Assembly: GCA_964478945.1 (NCBI GenBank)
Contig: CAYZJV010000002.1
Coordinates: 1-64,000, forward strand
Origin: CAYZJV01 sp964478945
GTDB taxonomy: Bacteria > Spirochaetota > Spirochaetia > Sphaerochaetales > Sphaerochaetaceae
Length of the DNA: 64,000 nt
Direction: 5' to 3'
The translations under genes and the position numbers were made by a program. Below are positions 8,491 to 17,219 of this stretch, piece by piece (positions within the stretch are counted from its first letter, which is position 1; every line of letters begins with the position of its first letter). The notes beneath the pieces are model-generated. The model saw only the letters and a list, made by a program, of their open reading frames with translations, was not told where the DNA came from and searched no databases.

Positions 8491-8513
8491 AAACAGGTTG
8501 CGAATCATGTGGT
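8491..8513 (+). repeat. 23-bp direct repeat, right copy
   Basis: An exact same-strand copy of 349-371, lying 48 bp before the EIIC start. Together the copies bracket 8.1 kb that contains the complete IclR-led operon and nothing else. The enclosed genes look more AT-rich by eye than the flanking EIIC gene. Confidence 0.75.
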
Positions 8514-8560
8514 ACACACGTATGATGGAGGAAGTACAAATTATTCTAGAAACGGAGCAT

Positions 8561-9913
8561 ATGATGGAAGTATTGCAATCAATCATCAATGGATTTTTCC
8601 AGTTCAAGGCGTATGTGATGTTGCCGATCATCATCCTGATCCTCTCTCTGATCATTGGAATGAAAATCGGCAAGGCCTTGATGTCGGCCTTGAAACTGGC
8701 CGCGGGATTCGCCGGTATCTTCATAGCCTTCGATTTCTTCGTACAAACCATCAATCCTGCGGTGCAATCGCTGGTCTCCGTACGGGGATTGGACTTCCCC
8801 ATCCTGGATGTCGGTTGGCCTCCGTTGGCGGCGATCACCTGGGCCTCTCCCATCGCCCACATCACCATTCCGATGATCATTGTCATCAATTTGGTGATGC
8901 TTACATTGAACCTCACCAAAACCATCTATATCGACATATGGAACTACTGGCATTTCGCCATGCTGGGAGCACTCGTGCTCAGCACCTCCGAATCTTTGGT
9001 GTTGGGGCTTATCGCAACAGCCTTGATCGGCATCTATACCATCAAGATGAGCGATTGGGCCGGCCCGGTGGTGCACCGTGAGACCGGCATCTCGGGACTC
9101 ACCATAAGTCCACTCTCTTCCGTGGGATTGCTTCCCTACGCCGATGGAATCGATTGGCTGTTGGACAAGATTCCTGGAGTACGGAAGATCAAGTTCAATC
9201 CTCATCGCGAGAAGGATTCCCAGATGGTGCTCGGAGATCCGATGGTCATCGGAATCCTGGTGGGGGTACTGCTCGGCTGGCTCGCCGCCTACCCCTTCAA
9301 AGAGGTCCTCGAGCTGAGTGTTCATATCGCGGCGGTGATGTTCATCCTACCCAAATGCGGAGGACTGATCGGCGAGGGAATGGGAGAAGTTTCCCGCACA
9401 CTGAGGGATTCGATCGAGAAACGCTTCCCGAAGAAGAAAGGACTTCAGGTGGCGCTCAATGCCGAAATACTCATGGAACACAAATCGGTGCTCACCACCG
9501 GAATCATCCTCATGCCCATATCGCTCTTGATCGCACTGATACTTCCCGGCAACAAAACATTGCCGCTCGGAGACCTTCCCGCCCTCATCTCCCAAGTCGG
9601 AATCATCGTGCTGGTGTGCAGGGGAAACGTGTTCCGTTCGGTCATCGCCGGCATACCCCTGGTGATCGGCTACCTGCTCATTGCCACGAATCTCGCTCCC
9701 CTGATCACCAGTTTGGCAGGGAAAGTAGGCGCACCGGGACCTGAGGGAGTACTGATCACCGCGCTCACCGATGGTGGAAACCCTATCCGCTACTGGGGCT
9801 ATATGCTCTTCCAAGGGAATATCATGGCTTTGCTGATCATCCCGATCGTACTGGTGCTGATGCTGCTCAGCAGACATCGGTACAAGGTTGCTTTGGCTAA
9901 GGAAAAGGCTTGA
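8561..9913 (+). CDS. PTS galactitol-type transporter subunit EIIC
   Basis: A 450-residue integral membrane permease of the phosphotransferase system, Gat family. Segments such as VMLPIIILILSLIIGMKIGK, DVGWPPLAAITWAS, NVDIW-like IDIWNYWHF, and the C-terminal GGNPIRYW block follow E. coli GatC over the whole length (451 residues). The start was set at the ATG at 8561, with GGAG just upstream, because GatC begins at this point; a longer frame from 8447 adds 38 unrelated residues. It would bring in and phosphorylate a polyol or sugar. No EIIA or EIIB gene lies in the window, so partner subunits must be encoded elsewhere. It converges with the next gene without any spacer. Confidence 0.85.
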   Translation: MMEVLQSIINGFFQFKAYVMLPIIILILSLIIGMKIGKALMSALKLAAGFAGIFIAFDFFVQTINPAVQSLVSVRGLDFPILDVGWPPLAAITWASPIAHITIPMIIVINLVMLTLNLTKTIYIDIWNYWHFAMLGALVLSTSESLVLGLIATALIGIYTIKMSDWAGPVVHRETGISGLTISPLSSVGLLPYADGIDWLLDKIPGVRKIKFNPHREKDSQMVLGDPMVIGILVGVLLGWLAAYPFKEVLELSVHIAAVMFILPKCGGLIGEGMGEVSRTLRDSIEKRFPKKKGLQVALNAEILMEHKSVLTTGIILMPISLLIALILPGNKTLPLGDLPALISQVGIIVLVCRGNVFRSVIAGIPLVIGYLLIATNLAPLITSLAGKVGAPGPEGVLITALTDGGNPIRYWGYMLFQGNIMALLIIPIVLVLMLLSRHRYKVALAKEKA

Positions 9914-10576
9914 TCAGTCAATGAACACGAAAGGTGCGAAGTACTCGCTTTGATGAAAGTCGGGTTCCTCCAACAGTATCGGTGACCAGCTGATATAATG
10001 CGGATGGGACAACAGGTCCCCACATTTGTAGAGGTTCCCGGCGAAGGATCCGTTGGGAAGAGATGTGCCCGATTCCACCAAGCCGGATGCATCCAATGGA
10101 ATGCGTAGCAAAGCCTCCCACCTATGGGTTCCTTCCGGAACTCCCCTCTTCGGATCCAAGGATGTCCACACCTTGAGACGGGAGAAGAACGGTTCACCCA
10201 ACCAAATCCTCTCATTCCTACTGGTCCCCATACCGGCCAGCACCGCTCCGAACGGGTTGCACTCCACATTGAGATATCTTCCGTTCCCATCGCCGATAAA
10301 GCACTCGACGCAACTGTCTTCGAACACCGGATCATTGGGTTTGGTCCAGGTGGCACGTACCTCCGGCTCCTCTACCCTGAAGAGCACGCAGAGTGTCGTA
10401 TCGTGGTAGCCGATGAAGAACCGGATATCGACGGAACCCGGTTCGGCGGCGTAGTCGCTCCATGTTTGGGAACCGATGATTCCCTCCCTTCCACTACTGT
10501 GTAGAAGCTGCTGTACCGTTTCCCAATCAGTGTGTTGATCGATGTCCAATCTTGGAATACGCAGATTTTGTCGCAT
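9914..10576 (-). CDS. CBM9/DOMON-like carbohydrate-binding domain protein
   Basis: A 220-residue protein made almost wholly of a beta-sandwich resembling carbohydrate-binding module family 9. The diagnostic stretch is DTTLCVLFRVEEPEVRA followed by FEDSCVECFIGDGNGRYLN, where the family has a strand pair and the D-S-x-V-E-x-F block. It has no signal peptide, so unlike secreted xylanase modules it is probably cytoplasmic. The start at 10576 has AAGGAG upstream; the longer reading frame would run across the divergent promoter. The stop codon touches that of EIIC (9911-9913). Diverging from it is a URO-D gene, and both probably serve the amino-sugar locus to the right. Function beyond sugar binding is unknown. 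Confidence 0.6.
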   Translation of the reverse strand: MRQNLRIPRLDIDQHTDWETVQQLLHSSGREGIIGSQTWSDYAAEPGSVDIRFFIGYHDTTLCVLFRVEEPEVRATWTKPNDPVFEDSCVECFIGDGNGRYLNVECNPFGAVLAGMGTSRNERIWLGEPFFSRLKVWTSLDPKRGVPEGTHRWEALLRIPLDASGLVESGTSLPNGSFAGNLYKCGDLLSHPHYISWSPILLEEPDFHQSEYFAPFVFID

Positions 10577-10602
10577 GTTGTTCTCCTTGTACCGCAATTG
10601 AC

Positions 10603-10631
10603 ATGATAGGACAATCAAGCCTGTACAGCAA
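10603..10631 (-). promoter_or_regulatory. possible promoter of the CBM9-like gene
   Basis: On the minus strand, TTGCTG (plus 10626-10631) and TATCAT (plus 10603-10608) are separated by 17 bp. The -10 matches five of six and the -35 only three. It overlaps the promoter of the divergent URO-D gene, so the two may compete. Confidence 0.35.
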
Positions 10632-10651
10632 GCAAAAACGTCTGGTATAAT
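10622..10651 (+). promoter_or_regulatory. promoter of URO-D gene with extended -10
   Basis: TGTACA (10622-10627), an 18-bp spacer and a perfect TATAAT (10646-10651) preceded by TGG, an extended -10 element. The start codon of the URO-D gene follows 31 bp downstream. Confidence 0.6.
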
Positions 10652-10682
10652 GGGCATACATCTTTTGAGTGGAGGCCTTTGC

Positions 10683-11732
10683 ATGTCACGCATCCAACCC
10701 GATTTCTCCCAATTGCTCACTGTCCTGGACAAGAAACGACCCGATCGACCGGTACTTTTCGAATTCTACATGAACGACAACCTCTACGATGCGGTGGTGA
10801 GGCCTGAGGAGATCCCTTCCGGTGATGCCGATTTCCAAGAGAGGATGAAGATGATGCTCGCCTTCCACCATCTTGGCTACGATTATGTAACGGCACTCCC
10901 GGGGAAACATCTCTTTTTCCCCGAATTGCGTGAACACCATGACCAACAGAGAACCTATTCCCTGAACGAAGGCTCGCATCTGGATTCTTGGGAAGCGTTC
11001 GAGACCTACCCATGGCCCGACTACACCACCGGTGATTATCGCTACATCGAAACACTCGTCCCATATCTTCCCGAAGGAATGAAGTTCATACCCAGTGGCC
11101 CGGGAGGTGTGGAAGAAATCGTCATAAGCCTCACCGGCTATGAGAACCTCTGCTACATGATGGTCGATCAAGAGGATTTGGTGGAGGCGCTGTTCGAGGC
11201 GGTGGGATCCCGGTTGGTACGCTACTATGACGAGGTGGCTTCGCTGGAGAGTGTGGGTGCCTGCTTATCCAACGACGACTGGGGATTCAACACCCAGACC
11301 CTACTCTCACCCGAACAGATGGAGAGGTATCTCATCCCTTGGCACAGAAAGATCGGTCAAGCAATCCACAGGCACGGCAAGCCGGCCTTGTTGCACACTT
11401 GCGGCAATGTATATCCCGTCTTCGATTGGATTGTGGAAAGTTATGAGGGGAAGCACTCCTACGAAGATTCCATCATGCCGGTCGAGGAGGCATGGAAGAG
11501 GTACCACCATGAGATCGCGATACTTGGTGGCATCGATGTGAACCACATCATCATGGAAAACAATGATACGGTGTACGATCGCAGCAGGCAACTCTTGGAA
11601 TTGACAGAATCGGAGGGCTCGTTCGCATTGGGTACCGGAAATTCAGTACCCGATTACATGCCGAACGACAAGTTCCTCACCGTATTGAAGGCCGCATGGG
11701 ATGTCAGGGGTATCGCAGTCGAAACCCGCTGA
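10683..11732 (+). CDS. uroporphyrinogen decarboxylase-like (URO-D superfamily) protein
   Basis: A 349-residue TIM-barrel protein of the URO-D/MtaA/CmuA superfamily. True HemE decarboxylates uroporphyrinogen, but relatives such as MtaA and CmuA transfer methyl groups to corrinoids using a zinc site. Here the motif ALLHTCGNVYPV has the His-x-Cys pair of the methyltransferase-type zinc site, and GTGNSVPDYMPNDKF forms the C-terminal active-site strand. The N-terminal Arg-containing substrate loop of HemE is not evident. The start at 10683 follows TGGAGG. It is one of four URO-D-like genes in the window, all next to sugar-catabolic genes, so a role in sugar or methyl-group metabolism is more likely than haem synthesis. 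Confidence 0.75.
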   Translation: MSRIQPDFSQLLTVLDKKRPDRPVLFEFYMNDNLYDAVVRPEEIPSGDADFQERMKMMLAFHHLGYDYVTALPGKHLFFPELREHHDQQRTYSLNEGSHLDSWEAFETYPWPDYTTGDYRYIETLVPYLPEGMKFIPSGPGGVEEIVISLTGYENLCYMMVDQEDLVEALFEAVGSRLVRYYDEVASLESVGACLSNDDWGFNTQTLLSPEQMERYLIPWHRKIGQAIHRHGKPALLHTCGNVYPVFDWIVESYEGKHSYEDSIMPVEEAWKRYHHEIAILGGIDVNHIIMENNDTVYDRSRQLLELTESEGSFALGTGNSVPDYMPNDKFLTVLKAAWDVRGIAVETR

Positions 11733-11744
11733 ACATCCGGCACA

Positions 11745-12530
11745 TCATACGAAGGTGATCTCATCGGCCAACACCGATTCGAGCGGTGTATAGGAGGGAC
11801 TGCTGTAGCCAAGTGGATTGTGTCTCGTCCATCCTTCGGCAAATTCGAACAAACCCGAATCGGTACCCATCTGTCGGCCCATGTCGCGCATCGCCTGAAG
11901 ATAGGAATCGAGCTTCTGACTATCGTCCAACCAATTCCTCTGTGAAACGTGGCAGGCGAGCATTTCCTGCTTGTCGTCGATCGACGCACTCACATCGACA
12001 TAGAAGTGGGGGACAACCTTGCGTGAAAGCCCATCATGCAACCCATAGGGCATCGCATGATACACGGCGGTCTCCTTCACTACGGTATCTTCAGGTGGAA
12101 TACTCACAAAATTGGGCATCGCCAGCGTAAAGGCCGCAGTCACGGCGATCCTGGCGGTATTCATGTGATCCTCCATGTAGTCATGCAAAGCAGGCACCAG
12201 CACGATATCGGGTTTCACACGACGCATCACAGAAAGCACCTGCTTCACCAAATCGATATCATAGACAACCTCGAGATCGTTGGCGATACTGGGATGCCAA
12301 GTGGCGCCAAGCTTCTTCGCAGCCTGTTGCGCCTCTCTTCTTCGTATCACCTCGATCTCTTCCCTGCCATACTCCAAGGTTCCACAGTTGCCGTTGGCCA
12401 CATTCATGTAGTGCAGCTGCAACCCCCGTTCACGAAGGCGGAACAATGTTCCGCCCATCATGAATTCAATATCGTCGGGATGGCATCCCACAGCCATGAC
12501 CACTTGTATGTTATTTTCTACTGTTTCCAT
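11745..12530 (-). CDS. PIG-L/LmbE-family N-acetylsugar deacetylase
   Basis: A 261-residue zinc hydrolase of the LmbE/PIG-L family, whose known members remove acetyl groups from N-acetylglucosaminyl compounds. The metal site is clear: GCHPDDIE near the N-terminus (usual form AHPDD), and HDYMEDHMNTAR in the middle supplying the third ligand His. The start at 12530 lies two bases from the stop of the upstream Gfo/Idh gene, with AAGGAGG inside that gene. It is the last gene of the minus-strand operon that begins at 19513. Together with the NagB-like gene in the same operon it implies deacetylation followed by deamination or isomerisation of an amino sugar. Confidence 0.85.
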   Translation of the reverse strand: METVENNIQVVMAVGCHPDDIEFMMGGTLFRLRERGLQLHYMNVANGNCGTLEYGREEIEVIRRREAQQAAKKLGATWHPSIANDLEVVYDIDLVKQVLSVMRRVKPDIVLVPALHDYMEDHMNTARIAVTAAFTLAMPNFVSIPPEDTVVKETAVYHAMPYGLHDGLSRKVVPHFYVDVSASIDDKQEMLACHVSQRNWLDDSQKLDSYLQAMRDMGRQMGTDSGLFEFAEGWTRHNPLGYSSPSYTPLESVLADEITFV

Positions 12531-12532
12531 GG

Positions 12533-13600
12533 TCAGAGAAGCACCTCCTTCCCTCCATTGTCGGCAGACTCGTGGCATGCCAACACCAACTCGATGTTGT
12601 GCAACCCCTGTTGTCCATCGATCGGTTTCTTGTTCCGTATCGACAAGGCATGTTCGGAAATCTGTGCCTGATAGATGTTCTTCACTTGGGTCATCCCATA
12701 GGTCTTCACATATTCGGTGGTCTTCAATTCGAGACCGATCGGCACAGGTTCATCCCTATGACCCGAAAGTTGGAATACCGTACCATGCCCCCTGAGTATA
12801 CCCTTGTCGCCATACACTTCATAGCCAAGGTTGTCGATGGTCCCGAAAAGACCTCCACGTGGTTGGTTGAACCCTACGCGGACACAACCGCGCATCCCGT
12901 TCTCCATCCTATAGAGGATCACCGCTCCATCTTCCACCGCAATATCCAAGGTCTTGGGATAATAGACGCATTTTACGGCGACTATCTTCTGATCGAACAG
13001 AAATTCGGCCAGATCGAGACAATGGCCTCCCACATCCCCGATGGGTCCTCCGACCTCTTCGGGAGCCGAACAACGCCAAGTGGCAGCCTCGGCAGGATCC
13101 TCACCATAGAGGAACTCCATATGGAGTGTGGCATAATCGACATCGCCGATCACCCGGTCGGACACCAAGTCCTTGGCCTTTCGGTTATAGGCATTCTTGG
13201 TCATCATCAGGTTCACCGAAAGACTCAAATCGTGGGCATTGGCATAATCGACCAGTTTCCGAGCATCCTCGACCTTGGTGGTGATGGGCTTCTCCACCAG
13301 CACGTGCTTGCCAGCTTCCAAGGCCTGCATCGCCACCTTATAATGGGTTGAGTTGGAAGTAGCCACGTAGATCGCTTCGATCTCTTCGTTTTGCAGCATC
13401 TCATCATAGGTATCGTACCATTTGATGCCATAGGCCGCAGCAGCTTCCTTCCGCTTCGGGTTGAGGTCGGTCGCCGCCACGAGAGCCATGGGAAGGTCCT
13501 GATCGCCAAAACGGGCACGATCCAAGGCAAATCCCTCCTTGGCAATCCTATTCTCGGCGATTCCTCCGAATCCCACTATTCCATATTTCACCTGTTCCAT
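12533..13600 (-). CDS. Gfo/Idh/MocA-family oxidoreductase
   Basis: A 355-residue NAD(P)-dependent sugar dehydrogenase. The N-terminal Rossmann motif is GIVGFGGIAE and the catalytic Lys lies in VLVEKPITT near residue 105. A GGHCLDLAEF block supplies the active-site His of the C-terminal alpha/beta domain. The start at 13600 was chosen over an 84-codon extension because GGGGG lies just upstream and the fold begins there. It is two bases from the stop of the DegT gene, so the two are translationally coupled. Gfo/Idh plus DegT pairs make 3-keto and 3-amino sugars in pathways such as kanosamine synthesis; here the set may run in the catabolic direction. Confidence 0.88.
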   Translation of the reverse strand: MEQVKYGIVGFGGIAENRIAKEGFALDRARFGDQDLPMALVAATDLNPKRKEAAAAYGIKWYDTYDEMLQNEEIEAIYVATSNSTHYKVAMQALEAGKHVLVEKPITTKVEDARKLVDYANAHDLSLSVNLMMTKNAYNRKAKDLVSDRVIGDVDYATLHMEFLYGEDPAEAATWRCSAPEEVGGPIGDVGGHCLDLAEFLFDQKIVAVKCVYYPKTLDIAVEDGAVILYRMENGMRGCVRVGFNQPRGGLFGTIDNLGYEVYGDKGILRGHGTVFQLSGHRDEPVPIGLELKTTEYVKTYGMTQVKNIYQAQISEHALSIRNKKPIDGQQGLHNIELVLACHESADNGGKEVLL

Positions 13601-13602
13601 GT

Positions 13603-14880
13603 TCACCCCCTGTAGTGTTTGGCAAGGATCTGCTTCACTGCATCGATGCATCGCTGGATATGGATCTCTTCCCATGTGGGATGGAGAAACAGGCTCAGCG
13701 TCTGGGACCGCAATCCCTTCGCAGTCTTGCATACGATCGAATCGTAGGCAACACTCTCCTTGTCGGTATATTCGGCAGACTCGAAGGGGAACTTCACCTT
13801 CCCAAACCCGTTGTGTTGCTTGTAAGCCCGCTCTTCGTAGGCCTCCGGCCATTGGATTCCATAGCAGGGAATACCGAGTGCCACCAACTCCTTGCTGAAG
13901 GCGGGAGCGTCGATATCGATCTCCTTGAGATCAAGCAGGATCGGGTACCACCAGTAGGAGTTTTGGCGCTCCTCGGTGTCCACCGGCAGAGCCTTGATAC
14001 CTCGCAAGTCCTTGAAAGCCGCAGTATATTGGGCCGCATGCGCTCTTCTCCGCGCCAAATTCCATGAGTCGAAACGCTTGAGCTCGTTGATACCGATGAT
14101 GGACTGAATCTCGGTCATCCTATAATTGAAACCTACCCTGTTGTGGACATAGGGCAGCTTCTCCTCCATCGCCAGAAGGTTGAGACGCTCCTTCACATCA
14201 TAACCGTGGTCCCTGAACGACCGGCATTCCCACGCGAGATCCTCGTTGTCGGTGACGACCATTCCACCTTCTCCACCGGTGGTGAAGTGTTTGCTTTGGC
14301 AGAAGCTGAAGCATCCCACATCACCGAGGGTTCCCACCTTCTTCCCCTTGTAGAGTCCACCGAAACATTGGGCGCAATCCTCAATCACCTTCAGTCCATG
14401 TTCCTTCGCAAAGGCCAGGATCGGACCCATATCGGCCACCACTCCATAGAGGTGCACCACCACGATCGCCTTCGTTCGCTTGGAGAGCAACATAGGCAAC
14501 TGTGCGGGATCGAGCGTATGTTCCTCGGTGACGTCGGCGAACACAGGTATTGCTCCCGCCTGCACAACCGAAAAGGAGGATGCGATAAAGGAATAGGAGG
14601 GGACGATCACTTCATCACCAGGCCCGATTCCCAAACTCGAGATCGCGACATGCAGTGCAGCGGTTCCATTCGTGCAGCTCATCGCATACTTGCTGCCTTC
14701 CCACTCGGCGAACAGTTTTTCGAACTCCATTCCCTTCTTTCCGGTCCAGTAGTTCACCAATCCCGATCGAATCGGTTCCTGGATCGCTTCGATCGTCTCC
14801 GGAGCGAATTGCGGCCACATGGGAAATCCCAACTTAGCCGCTCCATCGGCATTCATCACCAAATCCTTCTTTTCAGCCAT
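13603..14880 (-). CDS. DegT/DnrJ/EryC1/StrS-family PLP aminotransferase
   Basis: A 425-residue PLP-dependent enzyme that moves amino groups on or off keto-sugars. The cofactor Lys is in CFSFCQSKHFTTGGEGG, the conserved phosphate-binding block is TNGTAALHVA, and EDCAQCFGG holds the PLP-pyridine Asp. AAGGAGG precedes the start. It is flanked downstream by a coupled Gfo/Idh gene and upstream by a ceramidase-like gene. In biosynthetic clusters these enzymes build amino sugars, but the surrounding importers and deacetylases suggest sugar breakdown. The substrate is unknown. Confidence 0.9.
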   Translation of the reverse strand: MAEKKDLVMNADGAAKLGFPMWPQFAPETIEAIQEPIRSGLVNYWTGKKGMEFEKLFAEWEGSKYAMSCTNGTAALHVAISSLGIGPGDEVIVPSYSFIASSFSVVQAGAIPVFADVTEEHTLDPAQLPMLLSKRTKAIVVVHLYGVVADMGPILAFAKEHGLKVIEDCAQCFGGLYKGKKVGTLGDVGCFSFCQSKHFTTGGEGGMVVTDNEDLAWECRSFRDHGYDVKERLNLLAMEEKLPYVHNRVGFNYRMTEIQSIIGINELKRFDSWNLARRRAHAAQYTAAFKDLRGIKALPVDTEERQNSYWWYPILLDLKEIDIDAPAFSKELVALGIPCYGIQWPEAYEERAYKQHNGFGKVKFPFESAEYTDKESVAYDSIVCKTAKGLRSQTLSLFLHPTWEEIHIQRCIDAVKQILAKHYRG

Positions 14881-14916
14881 GAAAACTTCCTCCTTTCCAT
14901 GTTGTCTTTCTTCAAT

Positions 14917-16242
14917 TCATTGCTCGTGCAGGTTGCCATACAGGTCAAGTGCCTGCCGTACCAATCGTTCACCGGAACCGGCGGCCACTTTGGTGGCCCC
15001 GACCTGGGTTTCATATCCTCCCTGGGCGTAGGCCTCCCTGTGGGCTACATAGCCGATGGCGTCATCGGCCAGTTCGATCGCCATCCAAGGAATGTCGCCC
15101 AAGGATTCCCCAAGCAACTTCTGCAATTCATACGCCATCTCGCCGGGGAATCCGAAGAGATACAAAGGACCCAATCGTGTAACACTCAACCTTGCATCCA
15201 ACGCAGAATGTGCAATCTCGGCAAGTCGACAGATCAATGGAGATTGCAACTCGAACGGCAGACCATCGGTCACCGTTGGTATCGCGTCCTTGCGGATTGC
15301 CAAAGTATCCTTCGCCTTTTGCTCCAACTCCTTCGGTACCTGTATCCGTTCCAAAGCCACCGTGGTGGCTTTCTTGCCGATACCAGACACCTCTATCGGA
15401 GTGGAATCACGCAAGGCCTCAACCACCGCCGCAGCCAGCACATACCCGACCCGTTGCGCAGCGGCATAGCCTCTGCGCGGCATATCCCGATCCCTATAAT
15501 CGATGTGGTTGATGGTTCCGCACAATCCATTGGCAAAGACCACTTGCAGTTGGTCACCCATCATCTGCTTCAGCGCCTTCTCCAGATACCCGGGATAATC
15601 GCGACTGTAGAGACTGTTGGTGTAGTCGAGGATCGCAGGATGCAAAGGATAGTTCACCACACACAGGTGCAAACCATCGCCTTTGATACCGAGTACCCGC
15701 ACCTTCGCATCGAAGGTCCCCCACGGTCCCAAGATATCTTCCTCCCCAGCCGCTTCCCAGTTCATTGCCGTCGAACCGTCCCTACGACGAAGTCTTCGGT
15801 AAAAACCGATCTGTTCACCGCATTCGGCTGTCCCATAACTGAAGGAAGCCGTTCGTTTCGCTGCTTTTGCCGCTCCGACACAGCGTGCGATCGTATCGAT
15901 GATCGCTTCCCTCACACCCTTTTCCATCACAGGAGCTTCGTAGAGACTGAACACCGCAGGACCCGAATGGGTGTGGGTGGCACAGATGAGCATGCTCTCC
16001 CCAGTGATTCCTGTCGATTCGGTGATCTTTTCCTTCGCTTCATCGACGAAGGATGCATCGACCATGCACAGATCGAGTGTCACCAATCCGACAAGACGAT
16101 TGTTCCATACCCACACGATCGCCTTGCAGAGCAAAGGATCATGGGTACCCGTGGCACCATAGTCGTCACGGGTATGGCCCATCATTGGTTGTCCTGGAGG
16201 AACGGGAAGTGCTAGCTGCGCGAAACCTACTTCAACCATCAT
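14917..16242 (-). CDS. neutral/alkaline ceramidase-like hydrolase
   Basis: A 441-residue protein related to the N-terminal domain of neutral ceramidases, zinc amidases that cleave N-acyl bonds. The zinc motif is CATHTHSGPAV near residue 95, and NYPLHPAILDY supplies a further His. The usual C-terminal immunoglobulin-like domain (family length about 650-750) is missing. There is no signal peptide, so it is cytoplasmic. The start is one of two adjacent ATGs at 16237-16242 after GAGGAAG. In this operon an amidase acting on an N-acyl amino sugar or a lactone is more plausible than ceramide cleavage. A second ceramidase-like domain occurs as a fusion at 38139-40847. Confidence 0.7.
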   Translation of the reverse strand: MMVEVGFAQLALPVPPGQPMMGHTRDDYGATGTHDPLLCKAIVWVWNNRLVGLVTLDLCMVDASFVDEAKEKITESTGITGESMLICATHTHSGPAVFSLYEAPVMEKGVREAIIDTIARCVGAAKAAKRTASFSYGTAECGEQIGFYRRLRRRDGSTAMNWEAAGEEDILGPWGTFDAKVRVLGIKGDGLHLCVVNYPLHPAILDYTNSLYSRDYPGYLEKALKQMMGDQLQVVFANGLCGTINHIDYRDRDMPRRGYAAAQRVGYVLAAAVVEALRDSTPIEVSGIGKKATTVALERIQVPKELEQKAKDTLAIRKDAIPTVTDGLPFELQSPLICRLAEIAHSALDARLSVTRLGPLYLFGFPGEMAYELQKLLGESLGDIPWMAIELADDAIGYVAHREAYAQGGYETQVGATKVAAGSGERLVRQALDLYGNLHEQ

Positions 16243-16249
16243 TGCTTCC

Positions 16250-17179
16250 TCAATGCATCTCCACCATACAGGTCCCAAGGTTCGGTACAAGATAATGGAA
16301 CACCACATCCTGATGATCCGCCAACAACGACATCGGCACACAGGAATCGACGATCCTGTTGCTTATCATGTAGGCAGTGAGACGCATACCGAAGGGGTTG
16401 TCGTGCCAACCGGGGTGCCAAATACTCACCCGTTCGGATTTCCAGGTTTCCACAGGACCGACGGTAACCGCATGGGACGGAATGTTGGAAACCACGCCAC
16501 CACCACTGGTACGGGCATTCTGGATCATGGTCATCGGGTGTATCTCGAGCATCCTCGCACCCTGTTTCCTATACTCCTCCGGGCTGGGAGGATTGTCGAT
16601 ATACGGCTCGACCCTCTGCGGTGGATCGTTGAAGGCCCAGTGCTTCGTTTCACCCTGTCCTCCTTGCATCACCAGGCATTTGACCTGATCGTACGAGGCG
16701 CTGTAATCGGCGAGACCTGCAATGGTGGGAAAATGGAGATGGGAATCGGGCATCCGAAGACGCTTGTCGATCCTATCGAAACAGAGCTCCAAATCGGCTT
16801 TCCTGAAACTGAGTGGATGGGTCGGATCGACCTCCTTGCCGTCCACGACCCATTCATCCATACCCCAGAAGTGGGCATCACGCACATCGATCTGCTGATC
16901 GTTGATGATACGTGCGACCAAGGGAAGTTGTTCGGTGGGACCGATCGGTCCACACAAACCCTTGGGATTGTCGGCTGTGGAAGACTTGAAAACTGTGATG
17001 TATTCGAGAGCCTCGGCCAGAAAGAAGTCTTCCCTTGTCTCGTACAGCTTCACGGTGAAACCGGGACGTTGCAGGGCAAGCAGATCCTTGGCTTCCAGTC
17101 TGGCAGCCGCATCGAGCAATTCGGTATCCAACGTGGTGTAGTCCCACCAACCCTTCGCCACTTTACTTTGATTTCTCAT
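16250..17179 (-). CDS. divergent glucosamine-6-phosphate deaminase/isomerase-like protein
   Basis: A 309-residue member of the NagB superfamily, longer than the usual 240-270. The GMDEWV block near residue 107 matches the FxMDEY substrate loop. The second active-site loop reads QGETKHWAFNDPP where NagB has GxxxDGHxxFNEP: the general-base Asp is replaced by Thr and the ring-opening Glu by Asp, while the His is kept. The reaction may therefore differ from ordinary deamination, for instance isomerisation or lactone hydrolysis. AGGAGG precedes the start at 17179. It lies in the operon beginning at 19513, between ROK and ceramidase-like genes. Confidence 0.7.
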   Translation of the reverse strand: MRNQSKVAKGWWDYTTLDTELLDAAARLEAKDLLALQRPGFTVKLYETREDFFLAEALEYITVFKSSTADNPKGLCGPIGPTEQLPLVARIINDQQIDVRDAHFWGMDEWVVDGKEVDPTHPLSFRKADLELCFDRIDKRLRMPDSHLHFPTIAGLADYSASYDQVKCLVMQGGQGETKHWAFNDPPQRVEPYIDNPPSPEEYRKQGARMLEIHPMTMIQNARTSGGGVVSNIPSHAVTVGPVETWKSERVSIWHPGWHDNPFGMRLTAYMISNRIVDSCVPMSLLADHQDVVFHYLVPNLGTCMVEMH

Positions 17180-17219
17180 TCTCCATATCCTCCTTTTCGG
17201 ACTATCTTTTAATTCATCA

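Larger units (their letters stand above)
8215..8560. other. 346-bp intergenic region between IclR operon and EIIC
   Basis: This AT-rich stretch contains the IclR promoter and operator at its left end, a copy of the 23-bp repeat at 8491-8513, and two hairpins upstream of EIIC. The first has outer arms CATGC (8402-8406) and GCATG (8438-8442) with an inner ATGGAT/ATCCAT stem at 8415-8432. The second is TGGCA/TGCCA at 8468-8480. A possible TATAAT lies at 8389-8394 without a clear -35 element. I see no coding sequence here; open frames that run into EIIC from upstream lack a ribosome site. Confidence 0.5.

Noticed and set aside
10683..11732. Haem biosynthesis gene hemE
   Set aside because: The zinc-type HTCG motif and the sugar-operon setting fit the methyltransferase-like branch of the superfamily, and the HemE substrate loop is not evident.
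14143..16215. 690-codon plus-strand open frame
   Set aside because: It runs antisense to the DegT and ceramidase-like genes, both with complete motifs; its translation is rich in His, Arg and Ser as in mirror frames.
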